Shown: positions 18,561 to 27,343, numbered from the stretch's first letter. The stretch: 64,000 nucleotides of DNA from Rhodococcus sp. 1163 (GCF_002091985.1 NZ_MKKX01000032.1:112220-176219); one strand, 5' to 3'. Translations and numbers: made by a program. Notes: generated by a model from the letters alone, not told the origin.

Positions 18561-19262
18561 TTACTTCTTCAGCTGCGCGACGATCTTCTCGGCAACCTCG
18601 GTGCTCGACTGCGGGTTCTGGCCGGTGACGACGGTGCCGTCGACGACGGAGAACGGTCCCCACGCGGGCCCGACCTTCAGATCGGCGCCGGCGGCGCGGA
18701 GCCGGTCCTCGAGCAGCCACGGTGCCTTGTCGGCCAACCCGGCCTGGCGCTCTTCGTCATTGGTGAACCCGGACATCACACGCCCGGCGAATGCCCATTC
18801 GCCGTCCGGCTTCGTCGCGGAGAGCAGAGCGGCGGGGCCGTGGCAGACCGAGCCGACGACCTTTCCGGCGTCGAGCATCGTGATGAGCAGCTTGCCGAGA
18901 ACCGGGGAGACCGCGAGGTCTTCCATCGGGCCGTGCCCACCCGGGATGTAGATGGCTGCATAGTCATCGGCCGAGACGTCTTCGAGCTTCACTGGTGCTG
19001 CGAGCTGGTCGTCGATGGCGTCCAGTGCGGCGCGCTGGCGAGCGGATTCTTCTGCGCCACCGGTCGATTCGGGGGCGAGGCTGGTTTCGTCGACCGTCGG
19101 GCGGACGCCACCCGGAGTAGCGATGGTGAACGGGATGCCGGCGTCGCGGAAAACGGACAGCGGGCTCAGCAGTTCCTCAGCCCAGAATCCCGTCGGATGG
19201 AGGGTGCCGTCGTTGAGGGTCCAATGGTCCGAGCCGGTGACGACGATAAGTACTGAGGTCAT
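18561..19262 (-). CDS. DJ-1/PfpI-family protein (Hsp31-like)
   Basis: The 233-residue protein belongs to the class I glutamine-amidotransferase-like DJ-1/PfpI superfamily. The nucleophile elbow is VVGSVCHGPAALL with Cys at about residue 134. A conserved acidic residue lies near the N-terminal half, and YIPGGHGPMEDL and PWLLEDRLRAAGADL follow. Hsp31-like members act as glyoxalase III, deglycase or chaperone-like stress proteins. It is followed (upstream on the strand) by an MFS exporter gene 37 bp away, so both may be one stress or detoxification operon. Confidence 0.83.
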   Translation of the reverse strand: MTSVLIVVTGSDHWTLNDGTLHPTGFWAEELLSPLSVFRDAGIPFTIATPGGVRPTVDETSLAPESTGGAEESARQRAALDAIDDQLAAPVKLEDVSADDYAAIYIPGGHGPMEDLAVSPVLGKLLITMLDAGKVVGSVCHGPAALLSATKPDGEWAFAGRVMSGFTNDEERQAGLADKAPWLLEDRLRAAGADLKVGPAWGPFSVVDGTVVTGQNPQSSTEVAEKIVAQLKK

Positions 19263-19299
19263 AGTTGTACCTTCTTCTCTGGTTGGCTTGATGTTGTCT

Positions 19300-20772
19300 T
19301 CAACGTCCGGTGACCGTCGACCATTCCGCGGCGAGGGAAGTCGCCCGTTCCTGTTCGATCTCCAGGGCGGTCCGGGTGTCGACGCGTGAACCCGGGCGAG
19401 GCAGGCCTACGGCGACGATGACGGCGCTGAGGGTGAGTCCGACGGCGCCTATGACGAAGGCGATGACGTACGAGGACTCCTTCGGCAGCCCGATGGGGAG
19501 CAGCTGGCTGCTGAGGAGGGTGATGACCACCGCGCTGGCCAGCGAACTGCCGACCGACCGGGCGATGGAGTTGACGCTGTTGGCGACACCGGTCTGATCG
19601 GGGCGGACCTCGTCGACGATGAGCGCGGGCATCGCCGCGTAGCCGAGGCTGACAGCACTGTTGATGAACAGCACCCCGAGGATGAGCTGCCAGCTGGCGG
19701 TGTGGAGAACGGCGATGAACGCGAAGCCGACAGCGCCGACCAGGGAGGCGAGGATGAGGGTGAAGCGGCCTCCGAAGCGGTGCACGAGGCGTCCACCGAT
19801 CGGTGCGACGACCACTCCCGCTAATGCGCCGGGCAGGAGGTAGACGCTGCTGGCGGCGAGGACGCTGGCTGAGAAGCCGTAACCGACCTCCGATGGGGCC
19901 TGCACGAACCCGGAGACACCCAGGAACGAGACGAACATCGCGACGCCGATGAGGAGGCCTGCGGCGTTCGTGACCATGAACGGGCGGTTGGCCAGCAGCG
20001 ACGGAAGCACGAGCGGCTCGTCGACCCGGCGTTCGAGGACGATCCAGAGCGCGAAGACGATCACCGACGCGACGAGGCAGCCGATGGTGGCGGGCGAGGC
20101 CCAACCCCATTCGTGACCCTGCGAGAGCGGGAGCAGCAGCAGTACCAATCCGGCGCCGAGCACTCCGCCGCCGAGCCAGTCGATCTTGCCGCCGCCCACT
20201 GGGCCGTGCTTGGGGACAGTGACCGCTGCCAGCACCAAAGACACCAATGTGACGGCGAGGGAGAGCCAGAAGATGCGGTGGTAGTCGCCGCCGTCGCGGG
20301 TCAGTAGCCCGGTGAGCACCAACCCGATGCCGCCGCCGATGCCGAGAGTGCCGCTGACCACGGCCATCGCGCCGGTGAGGCGCTGCGCGGGTAGTTCGTC
20401 ACGCAGTACCCCGATAGCGAGAGGGAAGAGACCGAACGATGCGCCCTGCAGAATCCGCGCGAGGATCAGCAGCGGAAGCGAGGTGGTCAGCGCCGCCAGC
20501 AGCGAACCCGCCGCGACGACGAGGAGAATACCCAGGAGTACTGGGCGTCGGCCGCGGACATCACCGAGCCGTCCGAGTATCGGGGTCAGGACCGCGGCGG
20601 CCAGCAGGTTCGCGGTCACCGTCCAACCGACCGCTGAGGAGGATGCGTTCAAAGCTTTGCCGATGTCTGCCAGTACCGGGATGACCACTGTTTGGAGCAG
20701 CGCGACGACCATCACGGTGACGGCGAGCGCCGGGATCAGCACTGGACTGGCCTGCTTTTCGGTTGTGCTCAT
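19300..20772 (-). CDS. MFS multidrug exporter (DHA2-like)
   Basis: The 490-residue polytopic protein has the MFS motif A in LGRLGDVRGRRPV after the second helix and an ARILQGASFGLFPLAIG segment matching motif C-like regions. About 14 hydrophobic stretches are visible, as in DHA2 drug:H+ antiporters. A short cytoplasmic tail ends in EWSTVTGR. The ATG at 20772 is chosen for AGGAGACCT upstream. An operator with CACAAC/GTTGTG half sites lies about 60 bp upstream. It is likely co-expressed with the DJ-1/PfpI gene downstream. The substrate is unknown. Confidence 0.85.
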   Translation of the reverse strand: MSTTEKQASPVLIPALAVTVMVVALLQTVVIPVLADIGKALNASSSAVGWTVTANLLAAAVLTPILGRLGDVRGRRPVLLGILLVVAAGSLLAALTTSLPLLILARILQGASFGLFPLAIGVLRDELPAQRLTGAMAVVSGTLGIGGGIGLVLTGLLTRDGGDYHRIFWLSLAVTLVSLVLAAVTVPKHGPVGGGKIDWLGGGVLGAGLVLLLLPLSQGHEWGWASPATIGCLVASVIVFALWIVLERRVDEPLVLPSLLANRPFMVTNAAGLLIGVAMFVSFLGVSGFVQAPSEVGYGFSASVLAASSVYLLPGALAGVVVAPIGGRLVHRFGGRFTLILASLVGAVGFAFIAVLHTASWQLILGVLFINSAVSLGYAAMPALIVDEVRPDQTGVANSVNSIARSVGSSLASAVVITLLSSQLLPIGLPKESSYVIAFVIGAVGLTLSAVIVAVGLPRPGSRVDTRTALEIEQERATSLAAEWSTVTGR

Positions 20773-20830
20773 AGGTCTCCTCATGTTTGTGCAGGCGGCG
20801 CGGTGTCGATGCACCCGGAAAACAGTAGTT

Positions 20831-20851
20831 CACAACTATGTTGTGCACAAC
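20831..20851. promoter_or_regulatory. palindromic operator upstream of the MFS gene
   Basis: CACAACTATGTTGTG (20831-20845) is a perfect 6-3-6 palindrome. A further CACAAC directly follows, giving the second palindrome GTTGTGCACAAC (20840-20851). The three alternating half sites suggest two overlapping dimer sites for a MarR-, HxlR- or TetR-type repressor. No regulator gene is adjacent, so the protein must be encoded elsewhere. Confidence 0.6.
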
Positions 20852-20927
20852 TGACGGGGGTGTGAGCTGCGCCATGCGCGGGGCGGTAGCGTCCGGTGAC
20901 CGACTTCGACAGATGGAGGGCGAGCAG

Positions 20928-21239
20928 ATGCGTTTCGTGACGGCCGGCGAATTTACCGCGGAGCAGGCTTGGGGCGCGCAGCTGCTCGCGTCCATCGACA
21001 ACGCCACTGTCCGGCTGCATTGGACTGACAGTGCGTACGTCTGGCACGTCAACGATGGCACCGAAGTGTTCGTCGTCGTCGACGGCATCGTGGACATGCA
21101 CTACCGTGACTCCGGGGGCGAGCACGTAGAAAGGCTCGTCCCCGGAACGATGTGCGTCGCCGAGGTCGGTGACGAGCACAAGGCGGTGCCGGTCGGGGAG
21201 GCACGGATCTTGGTCATCGAGCAGGCGGGTTCGATCTGA
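20928..21239 (+). CDS. cupin-domain protein
   Basis: The 103-residue protein is a single small beta-barrel cupin: VRLHWTDSAYVWHVNDGTEVFVVVDGIVDMHYR, then LVPGTMCVAEVGDEHKAVPVGEARILVIE. The usual His pair of the first cupin motif is only partly kept (WHVNDGTE has one His and one Glu), while DEHKAVP keeps the second His. The metal content is therefore uncertain. Similar proteins are uncharacterised. The ATG at 20928 has GGAGGG seven bases upstream. It is transcribed away from the MFS gene and may share its operator. Confidence 0.7.
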   Translation: MRFVTAGEFTAEQAWGAQLLASIDNATVRLHWTDSAYVWHVNDGTEVFVVVDGIVDMHYRDSGGEHVERLVPGTMCVAEVGDEHKAVPVGEARILVIEQAGSI

Positions 21240-21381
21240 CGGCTACTGCCCGGGTAGCTCTGGTCTTGCTTTTCGTGCTTCTCGCTATGCGGACTCTGAA
21301 TGGGTTGGGGCACAGCAGCTCCTGGCGTCGATGTGATGTGGCCGGGCGGCGACGCCGGCCAGTGCTGACGTCAATGTTGTT

Positions 21382-23058
21382 CTACATGGCGGGTTTTCGT
21401 CTTCGGTGGTAGCTGGGTCTTGGTTTTCGGTGCGGGTCAACGGTGACTGGCGGGATGACGACGGGGTGGCCGTCGTCGCCGAATGCGATTTCCCATCCGT
21501 CGTTGTGGATGGCGCGGTGGCATTCATTGCAGACGAGGGCGAGGTTGTTCACGTCGGTGGGGCCGCCGTTCCGCCAGAAGACGACGTGGTGGAGCAGGCA
21601 CCAGTCGGCGGGGCGCCCGCACATGACGCAGCAGCGGTCCCGGAGGATGACGGCGGTGCGTTGGGAGGTTGTGCCGAGGCGGACCGTCCGGCCCATCGCT
21701 AGGGGAATCCCGTTGTGGTCGATGATGATCGGCGTCAGGTCGGCGTCGCAGCTCAAGAGTTCGGCGAGGTTTTGGCTGATGGGCCCGGTCCACCCGAGGC
21801 GGAAAGGCCAGTCGGGACTGTCGGGACTCGGCTCTGCTGCGCCGCCGGGACCTTCACCGTCCGGCTCTGCTGAGTCGTCGGGACCGGGGACATCGGCACC
21901 TGGGCGGTCCAGACCCAAGGCATCGGCTCCTAGGCCGTTGGTATCTGGGCTGTCGGGACCCGAGACATCGGCACCTGGGCATTCGGTACCGAGGCCGTTG
22001 AAAGCTGTGCCGTTGGCCCTGATTCCGTGTAAACCCGAGCTGTCGGGCACCAGACTGTTGGTACCTGCTCCGTCGGAAACGGCTCCAGCACTCCCACCCA
22101 TTTTTGCCTGCGCTTCGGGGGTGAGGAGGTCCCGCAGGTTGACGGTGACGTTCACCTGCGGCCTCGACCCACCGTGGCCGGGGGCGTACCCGGTGAGGTG
22201 TGCGTCGAGTAGCTCGGAGAGTGCGTCGGCCTGGCGTTTCGATGGACTCCGGGTGTCGGGGGTGGCCGCGGGCTCGGGTTGCGGTTTCGACAGCGGTGAC
22301 AGGACCGTCCGCAGCTTTTCGGCGAGGATCTTGTCGACGTCCCCTCTCAAGGTGGTGCGTCCGTCGGATTGTAGGTAGAGGTCGAACCTGTTGAGTGCGG
22401 GGTTCTCCGATGCCGGTAGAGGAGGCGGCCCCTCGGGCACACCGTCGGCGCCGTCTTCGACCTTCTCTTCGTACTCTTCTTCGTGCTGGCCTTCGGGTTC
22501 GACTGCGTCACCGAGCTTTTCCTGCTCCCGGCGTTCTTCTTCGCGTCGTTGGCGTTCGCGCTGGGCTTCGTCGTAGCGGGCGCGGGCGTCATGAGCGACG
22601 GCGTGGGCGAGTTCGTGTGCCCGCTTCTGTACCTTCGCTGCGGTCGCGTCGAATGCGACGCCGAGTAGGTCGTCGACGATGTCGGCGATTCGGGTGCTGC
22701 CGAGCGTGGGATCGGCGGTGCGGATGTGGGTGTAGCCGTCGTAGATTTCTCTGACGTGCGCGATGTGGATGTCACCGTCGCTGAGGGCCTTCAATACTGC
22801 GGGCCAGTGGGTGAGCCAGTTGGCGGTGTCGAATTGTCGGGCGGCGTTTCCGTCGGTGACGCGGGTTCCGGAGGCGAGCCACCGCGTCGGCGTCGAGTAT
22901 TTGAGGGTGACGTTGAGGCCGCGTCGGGAGAATTCGGCGAGGAGTGCGTATTTCTGTGCAGCGAAGTTGTTTTCGGCATGGGTGATGTCGCTGATGCCGG
23001 ACACGATCTCCTGATCGGAGAGTGCGTCGGCGCTGCGAAAGTCCCCCAACTTGTGCAT
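21382..23058 (-). CDS. DUF222 / HNH endonuclease-like protein (13E12 family)
   Basis: The product of about 558 residues joins an N-terminal DUF222 region (LSDQEIVSGISDITHAENNFAAQKYALLAEFSRRG and a coiled, highly charged stretch near 165-200) to a C-terminal HNH domain: DRCCVMCGRPADWCLLHHVVFWRNGGPTDVNNLALVCNECHRAIH. Two CxxC pairs suggest a structural zinc. This is the multicopy REP13E12-type family of mycolic actinomycetes, whose role is unknown although the HNH part looks nuclease-like. Between the halves (about residues 330-425) is a low-complexity Gly/Pro/Asp insert with repeated GADVPGPD-like units. The ATG at 23058 is preferred to the one at 23073. The gene may be mobile, but no ends were seen. 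Confidence 0.87.
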   Translation of the reverse strand: MHKLGDFRSADALSDQEIVSGISDITHAENNFAAQKYALLAEFSRRGLNVTLKYSTPTRWLASGTRVTDGNAARQFDTANWLTHWPAVLKALSDGDIHIAHVREIYDGYTHIRTADPTLGSTRIADIVDDLLGVAFDATAAKVQKRAHELAHAVAHDARARYDEAQRERQRREEERREQEKLGDAVEPEGQHEEEYEEKVEDGADGVPEGPPPLPASENPALNRFDLYLQSDGRTTLRGDVDKILAEKLRTVLSPLSKPQPEPAATPDTRSPSKRQADALSELLDAHLTGYAPGHGGSRPQVNVTVNLRDLLTPEAQAKMGGSAGAVSDGAGTNSLVPDSSGLHGIRANGTAFNGLGTECPGADVSGPDSPDTNGLGADALGLDRPGADVPGPDDSAEPDGEGPGGAAEPSPDSPDWPFRLGWTGPISQNLAELLSCDADLTPIIIDHNGIPLAMGRTVRLGTTSQRTAVILRDRCCVMCGRPADWCLLHHVVFWRNGGPTDVNNLALVCNECHRAIHNDGWEIAFGDDGHPVVIPPVTVDPHRKPRPSYHRRRKPAM

Positions 23059-23121
23059 AAGAAAAAGATACAACGCCCCACCGACAAGAACTCGAAAGTT
23101 GCCGGGCGTAGCCTCGACGGC

Positions 23122-24123
23122 ATGCGTCGCTCAGCTGTGTGGTTGCCGCTCGTGGCGGTGGTGTGTAGCTCGTGCAGTTTTGGATTGCAGATGGTCGGCA
23201 TCGACGCGGTGTCGTTCCGGCCGCCGACGGCATCAGTGGTGGAGTCCGCGGATTGCTTGTCCCGGGACATTTATACAGCCTTGACAGGTGTGGGGCCCTG
23301 GGATCCGGGCATTGCGTCCACGGCACCGGAAGTGGGTTATCCACCTGCGGATTTCGAGCCGGTTGCGGTGGTGCGGTGCGAGCGTGGGGTCAGCAGTTCG
23401 GGTGAGATGTCGGTGGATTCGGTGCGTCTGCAGGGTGATGTGGGTGCTGTCGCGGACGCGTTCTCGGTTGGTTCGTCGCGGTATGCGGACAATATTTCGG
23501 CCAGCTGCGTCTTTGCGGTCGAGGTTCCGGCGGGGTTGTGGCTCGTTGATGATGCTGGCCAGGCCTTTCGCCCGGCGTGGCCGAGTGCTCCGTGTGGGTT
23601 TCGGGATGATCCGTTGGAACCCCTCGGAATGCTGGATGAGGTGTCGCGGTCCGTCCACCCGACGGGTGTCGCCGTCGATGCCCTGGGGTGTGGTGGCGCG
23701 TCGGGTAGCGAGTTCGAGAACACCACTACCGAGGACGTCGATGCGGCAGTGGAACGTGAGCGCGAGGGTGGCCGGGTTCGTCCGCCTGCGCTGGTGATGC
23801 CGATCAGCGATGTCGGCGGCCTGCAGGTCTGCAGGTATCCGGCCGAGCCGGCGGGGCTGGATGGTAGTTATGTCGTACCGGGATCGACACTTGCGTTGAA
23901 TCGTTCCGACAGTGCAGCACTGGCGATATCGCTCGCGGATGCGCCTGTTGCACAGTCATGTTCGCTGGATGCGACGCAGATGGCGTCGACCGTTCTGTTG
24001 CGGCCTGATGGCTCGGGTGGAACTCAGGTGTCGTTCGAGCTCGACGGGTGTCGACGTGCCGTCGGATTCGATGGGTACCGGGAGTTGCCCGACGCGACCC
24101 TTGCCGTTCTGTCTCGTCCCTGA
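23122..24123 (+). CDS. predicted lipoprotein of unknown function
   Basis: The 333-residue protein starts MRRSAVWLPLVAVVCSSCSFG, a lipoprotein signal with a lipobox ending at Cys15 or Cys18. The mature region has about eight spaced Cys (for example SADCLSRD, VRCERG, ASCVFA, LGCGGA, QVCRYP, AQSCSL, DGCRRA), consistent with disulfides outside the cell. No catalytic motif was recognised. It looks like an actinomycete family of secreted, Cys-rich sensors or binding proteins. No clear ribosome site precedes the ATG at 23122, but TAGCCT seven bases upstream could be a -10 box for a leaderless transcript. It diverges from the DUF222 gene. Confidence 0.7.
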   Translation: MRRSAVWLPLVAVVCSSCSFGLQMVGIDAVSFRPPTASVVESADCLSRDIYTALTGVGPWDPGIASTAPEVGYPPADFEPVAVVRCERGVSSSGEMSVDSVRLQGDVGAVADAFSVGSSRYADNISASCVFAVEVPAGLWLVDDAGQAFRPAWPSAPCGFRDDPLEPLGMLDEVSRSVHPTGVAVDALGCGGASGSEFENTTTEDVDAAVEREREGGRVRPPALVMPISDVGGLQVCRYPAEPAGLDGSYVVPGSTLALNRSDSAALAISLADAPVAQSCSLDATQMASTVLLRPDGSGGTQVSFELDGCRRAVGFDGYRELPDATLAVLSRP

Positions 24124-24132
24124 CCTGCGGAT

Positions 24133-25116
24133 TCAGATGGTGATGGCGATCTTCCCGCAGACACGTCCTGATTGCAGTTCGTCCAGTGCTGCGGGCACGG
24201 AATCGAGCGGGTAGGTGCGGTGTATGTCGGGGACGATGTGGTGGCGTTCGATGATGTCGGCGAGGCGCTCCAACTCCTCGCGCCGGGTGCGCGCTGTCAC
24301 CACTGCGTAGCGCTGTCGCTTCGGGATCATGCGCGCAGCGTTGAGGAATGGCTTTTCGAAGCCTCCGGTCCAGGGGCCGCCGGTTTCGTTTCCGACGAAG
24401 ACTGCTGTTCCGTCGTCGGCGAGGATTCGGCGGAGCTGCGGTAGTGGTGTGCCGCCGGCGATGTCGAGGATGGCGTCGTACGGATGTTGGGTTGTGGTGT
24501 GGTCCTCGCGCTGATAGTCGATGGTGTGCGTTGCGCCCCAACCTTTGACGATCTCGGCTTTTGCGCCGCTACACACTGCGGTGATGTCGGCGCCCCTGGC
24601 GGCAGCGATCGCGACGGCGTAGTTGCCGACCCCGCCGGACGCTCCGATGATCAGTAGTCGCGTGCCTTGTTCGACGCGAGCGGCATCGAGGGCTTGGAGT
24701 GCGGTGAGCCCGGATTCGGCAAGGACGGCGGCGTGCGCGTCGTCGAGTCCGGCGGGTGCGGGTGCGAGGGATTTTGCGTCGGCGATGGCGTATTCGGCCA
24801 GTGAGCCTTTCGCGATGCCGAATACTCGTTGTCCCACATGGAAATCGGTGACGCCTTTGCCCATGGAAACGATGTCTCCGGTGACGTCGAGGCCGGGGAT
24901 GCGTCGGCGCGGGGTGCGGAGGCCGGTGAAGAGGCGCATCACTCGGGGGAGGCCGGTGAGGAGGTGGACGGTGCCGCGGGAAATGCCTGCGCCTCGCACT
25001 TGCACCAGTATCTGGCCGGGTCCGGGTGTGGGGATCGTGGTTTCGCCGACGACGAGTGTTTCGATGGTTCCGTAGCGCGGCTGCAGTATCGCGCGCATCG
25101 TGTGTGCTTGATTCAT
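24133..25116 (-). CDS. zinc-free NAD(P)-dependent alcohol dehydrogenase / quinone reductase
   Basis: This 327-residue medium-chain reductase has an N-terminal catalytic fold (VQVRGAGISRGTVHLLTGLPRVMRL, then PGLDVTGDIVSMGKGVTDFHVGQRVFG) and the nucleotide motif LLIIGASGGVGNYAVAIAAARGA. It lacks the structural-zinc Cys set, so an NADPH-dependent enone or quinone reductase is more likely than a classic alcohol dehydrogenase. The ATG at 25116 has GGAGG seven bases upstream. A 19-bp palindrome lies in the divergent gap with the TetR gene, so substrate-induced derepression is likely. Confidence 0.83.
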   Translation of the reverse strand: MNQAHTMRAILQPRYGTIETLVVGETTIPTPGPGQILVQVRGAGISRGTVHLLTGLPRVMRLFTGLRTPRRRIPGLDVTGDIVSMGKGVTDFHVGQRVFGIAKGSLAEYAIADAKSLAPAPAGLDDAHAAVLAESGLTALQALDAARVEQGTRLLIIGASGGVGNYAVAIAAARGADITAVCSGAKAEIVKGWGATHTIDYQREDHTTTQHPYDAILDIAGGTPLPQLRRILADDGTAVFVGNETGGPWTGGFEKPFLNAARMIPKRQRYAVVTARTRREELERLADIIERHHIVPDIHRTYPLDSVPAALDELQSGRVCGKIAITI

Positions 25117-25138
25117 CAGCCGGCCTCCGGGAAGTTGA

Positions 25139-25157
25139 TAACGTACAAAGTACGTTA
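25139..25157. promoter_or_regulatory. TetR operator, 19-bp palindrome
   Basis: TAACGTAC and its complement GTACGTTA flank a central AAA, giving a perfect 8-3-8 palindrome between the divergent dehydrogenase and TetR genes. It begins 23 bp from the dehydrogenase ATG and ends 11 bp before the TetR ATG, so binding would block both promoters. Confidence 0.75.
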
Positions 25158-25167
25158 CTCTGGAACG

Positions 25168-25833
25168 ATGGTAAAGGCACGCGCTCCACGAAACTCGCTG
25201 ACGCGGGAACGCGTCGTAGCCTGCGCGGTGACGCTGGCAGATCGTGACGGCGTACCGGCGCTGACGATGAGGGCGCTCGCCGACGAGCTCGGGGTTCGCC
25301 CCATGGCGATCTACAACCACGTCGCCAACAAGGAGGACATTCTCGACGCGCTCGTCGATCACGTTTTCGGCGAGGTCTATCTGCCCGTGGCGGGCGGGGT
25401 GTGGAGTGAAGAGTTGGCGCGCAGGTCACGGTCGCTTCGGTTGACGCTGGGTCGGCACCCGTGGGCGACTGCGTTGATGGAGACGCGGGTCAGCCCGGGC
25501 GAGGCGACGTTGACCAATCATGAAGCTGTGCTCGATGTGCTTCTCTCGAACGGCTTTTCGCTGTCCGCGGCTGCCCACACTTACGCGGTGGTCGATGCGT
25601 TCGTCTATGGGTTCGCGTTGCAGGAGGCCATGCTCGCGAGTATCGACCTTCCGGGTTCGGCACCGGAGATTCGGGATGCGATGGATCTGAGAAAGTTCCC
25701 GCGGATGGCGCAGTTCGCCGGCGAACACGTGATGCAGCCGGGGTATTCGTTCGCGGACTCGTTCGAAATAGGCCTGGCGATGGTGATCGACGGCGCGGGC
25801 GCGCTTCGGGTGCCCAGCGACGAACATCGATAG
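25168..25833 (+). CDS. TetR-family regulator with TetR_C-type ligand domain
   Basis: The 221-residue protein has an N-terminal HTH: SLTRERVVACAVTLADRDGVPALTMRALADELGVRPMAIYNHVANKEDILDALVD. The C-terminal half (about 75-215) resembles the TetR_C domain of tetracycline-repressor-like proteins (SLRLTLGRHPWATALMETRVSPGEATLTNHEAVLDVLLSNGFS). It probably represses its own gene and the divergent reductase gene through the palindrome at 25139. The ATG at 25168 has only a weak ribosome site. Confidence 0.85.
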   Translation: MVKARAPRNSLTRERVVACAVTLADRDGVPALTMRALADELGVRPMAIYNHVANKEDILDALVDHVFGEVYLPVAGGVWSEELARRSRSLRLTLGRHPWATALMETRVSPGEATLTNHEAVLDVLLSNGFSLSAAAHTYAVVDAFVYGFALQEAMLASIDLPGSAPEIRDAMDLRKFPRMAQFAGEHVMQPGYSFADSFEIGLAMVIDGAGALRVPSDEHR

Positions 25834-25996
25834 ACCGGCATCGGCCCAGTGCCGTTCTGCATGTTCGCGGGTCGGTTCGCTGCCGCCAGCAGAGCAGCCG
25901 AAACACGCACCCGAAGGCTGGATCATGTTGAACACGAGTGGTGTTGAAGACTTTAGTAGGTTCAGCGCCTGCGCTGGTCGACCAGGCACTTGGAGA

Positions 25997-26746
25997 TCAG
26001 TAATCGCGAGGCGCTCCCTGCTCTGTTAATCGTTGAGTGAGGAGCTCTTCGAGGCGCCTCCACGCGGGGCTGTCGATGCCTTGATGGCCGGTGAGGATCT
26101 CGAGGGTCGCTGGGGGCGCTTTGTCGAAATCGGGAAGGTCGGAGACGAGCGTCATGTGCTCAGCGAGTAGTGCTGCTGCGTCTACGATTTGGAGGAGTCG
26201 GGGGTCGTCGGGATTCCAGTCGATTGCGTCGTCGTATTCGCGGAGCACCGTGATGTACTCCGGATCGCTCAGTAACGCGGTGCGTGTGGGAAGGATGGCT
26301 CGGGTGATGTCGGGGGCGATGGCGTAGCCCAGGATCCAACCGTCGCGGATTGCGTTCACGTGACGGTCGGACAGGCAGATTGCGCGGAGCCGTTCCATGT
26401 AGTCGATGGCTTCGGCCGGGAGGCATAGCCGCTCGGGCTGATCGAGGTGCTGTAGCCGGATCCGACGTTGCTGGAGCTGGCGGATGCGGTCGCGTAGCTC
26501 AGTATCGATCTGATCTATGTGTTCGGTGGCTGCGTCGGCGGATAGGACCGCGGGGATGCGGGCCAGCGGGACGCCGGCCTGAGCGAGGGTGATGATGCGT
26601 GTCAGGTCGATAATTGCTTGCGCGTCGTAGCGTCGGTAGCCGGAGGCGTCCCGTTTCGGTTCAGGCAGCAACCCCTTGGCGTGGTAAACACGGATTGCTT
26701 TCGTCGACACGCCTGCGTAGGTGGCGAGTTTCCCGATGGTGATCAT
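25997..26746 (-). CDS. MerR-family regulator with large effector domain
   Basis: The 249-residue protein has a MerR winged helix (TIGKLATYAGVSTKAIRVYHAKGLLPEPKRDASGYRRYDAQAIIDLTRIITLAQAGVPL), a dimerisation coiled coil (about 75-105, RDRIRQLQQRRIRLQHL) and a C-terminal domain of about 140 residues. That domain has no Cys pattern for metal sensing, so an organic ligand or stress signal is more likely. It diverges from the small acidic gene at 26799. The gap holds a classic MerR promoter with a palindrome inside a 20-bp spacer, so it probably activates that gene. Confidence 0.85.
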   Translation of the reverse strand: MITIGKLATYAGVSTKAIRVYHAKGLLPEPKRDASGYRRYDAQAIIDLTRIITLAQAGVPLARIPAVLSADAATEHIDQIDTELRDRIRQLQQRRIRLQHLDQPERLCLPAEAIDYMERLRAICLSDRHVNAIRDGWILGYAIAPDITRAILPTRTALLSDPEYITVLREYDDAIDWNPDDPRLLQIVDAAALLAEHMTLVSDLPDFDKAPPATLEILTGHQGIDSPAWRRLEELLTQRLTEQGAPRDY

Positions 26747-26760
26747 CGATCATTCTGTAC

Positions 26761-26792
26761 TTGACCTTGCCCCAGGGGCAAGGCTGCACACT
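26761..26792 (+). promoter_or_regulatory. MerR-type promoter and operator
   Basis: A -35 box TTGACC (26761-26766) and a -10-like CACACT (26787-26792) are separated by 20 bp, longer than the normal 17. The perfect palindrome with arms CCTTGCCCC and GGGGCAAGG around one base fills the spacer (26765-26783). This is the architecture that MerR proteins twist to activate transcription, here toward the gene at 26799. Confidence 0.8.
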
Positions 26793-26798
26793 AAGTTC

Positions 26799-27077
26799 AT
26801 GACTGATCACGATGCCGATGCCGATGAGACGATCCTCCGTGCGCTTGCCGACGAAGGCAACGAGACCGCGCTGGATCGGCTCGCCGACCTCGCGGATGCC
26901 CGAAACGACGTGGATGCACTGAACGAACTGCTCGATGAGGGCAGCGAGCATGCCGGGCTCTTGCTGACCCGTCGCGCGGTCGAGAGCCGCGACTTGGTTG
27001 AGCTGCAACGACTGTCCGACGCCGACTGTCCGAACGCCGGCTCGGAGTTGGAACGACTCCTCGGTGACAGACCTTAG
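26799..27077 (+). CDS. small acidic helical-repeat protein
   Basis: The 92-residue, strongly acidic protein shows repeating helices: DETILRALADEGNETALDRLADLADARNDVDALNELLDEGSEHAGLLLTRRAVESRDLVELQRLSDADCPNA. The pattern resembles short TPR, Sel1 or ankyrin-like units, but no family is certain. It is the sole obvious target of the divergent MerR regulator, so it may bind a partner or be an effector induced by the MerR signal. The ATG at 26799 lies just after the -10 box at about +7, so a leaderless or very short leader is possible. Confidence 0.65.
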   Translation: MTDHDADADETILRALADEGNETALDRLADLADARNDVDALNELLDEGSEHAGLLLTRRAVESRDLVELQRLSDADCPNAGSELERLLGDRP

Positions 27078-27343
27078 ATATGACCGACCGCGTGCCCAGT
27101 CCCACCCCCGCAGCACATCGGACCGGTGCGGATGTACTCGCTCTCCGGGCTCATTGCCATAGCACCTCCGGCATTCCCGTTGATTTACGTACTCCTCCGG
27201 GGCAGTAGGCGTCGACGGTCGAATGCCTGGGATGATGGGCTGATGGCACAACGGACGATGCGGTACGAGTTCAGAAGTGGACTCTGATTAGGATCCGCGA
27301 ACTACCGCGCCACCCGATCAATTGGGTTGCGGGTGCGCTCCTC

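Noticed and set aside
21443..22378. 311-codon plus-strand frame opposite the DUF222/HNH gene
   Set aside because: It is Ser/Pro/Arg-rich, a shadow of the endonuclease gene.
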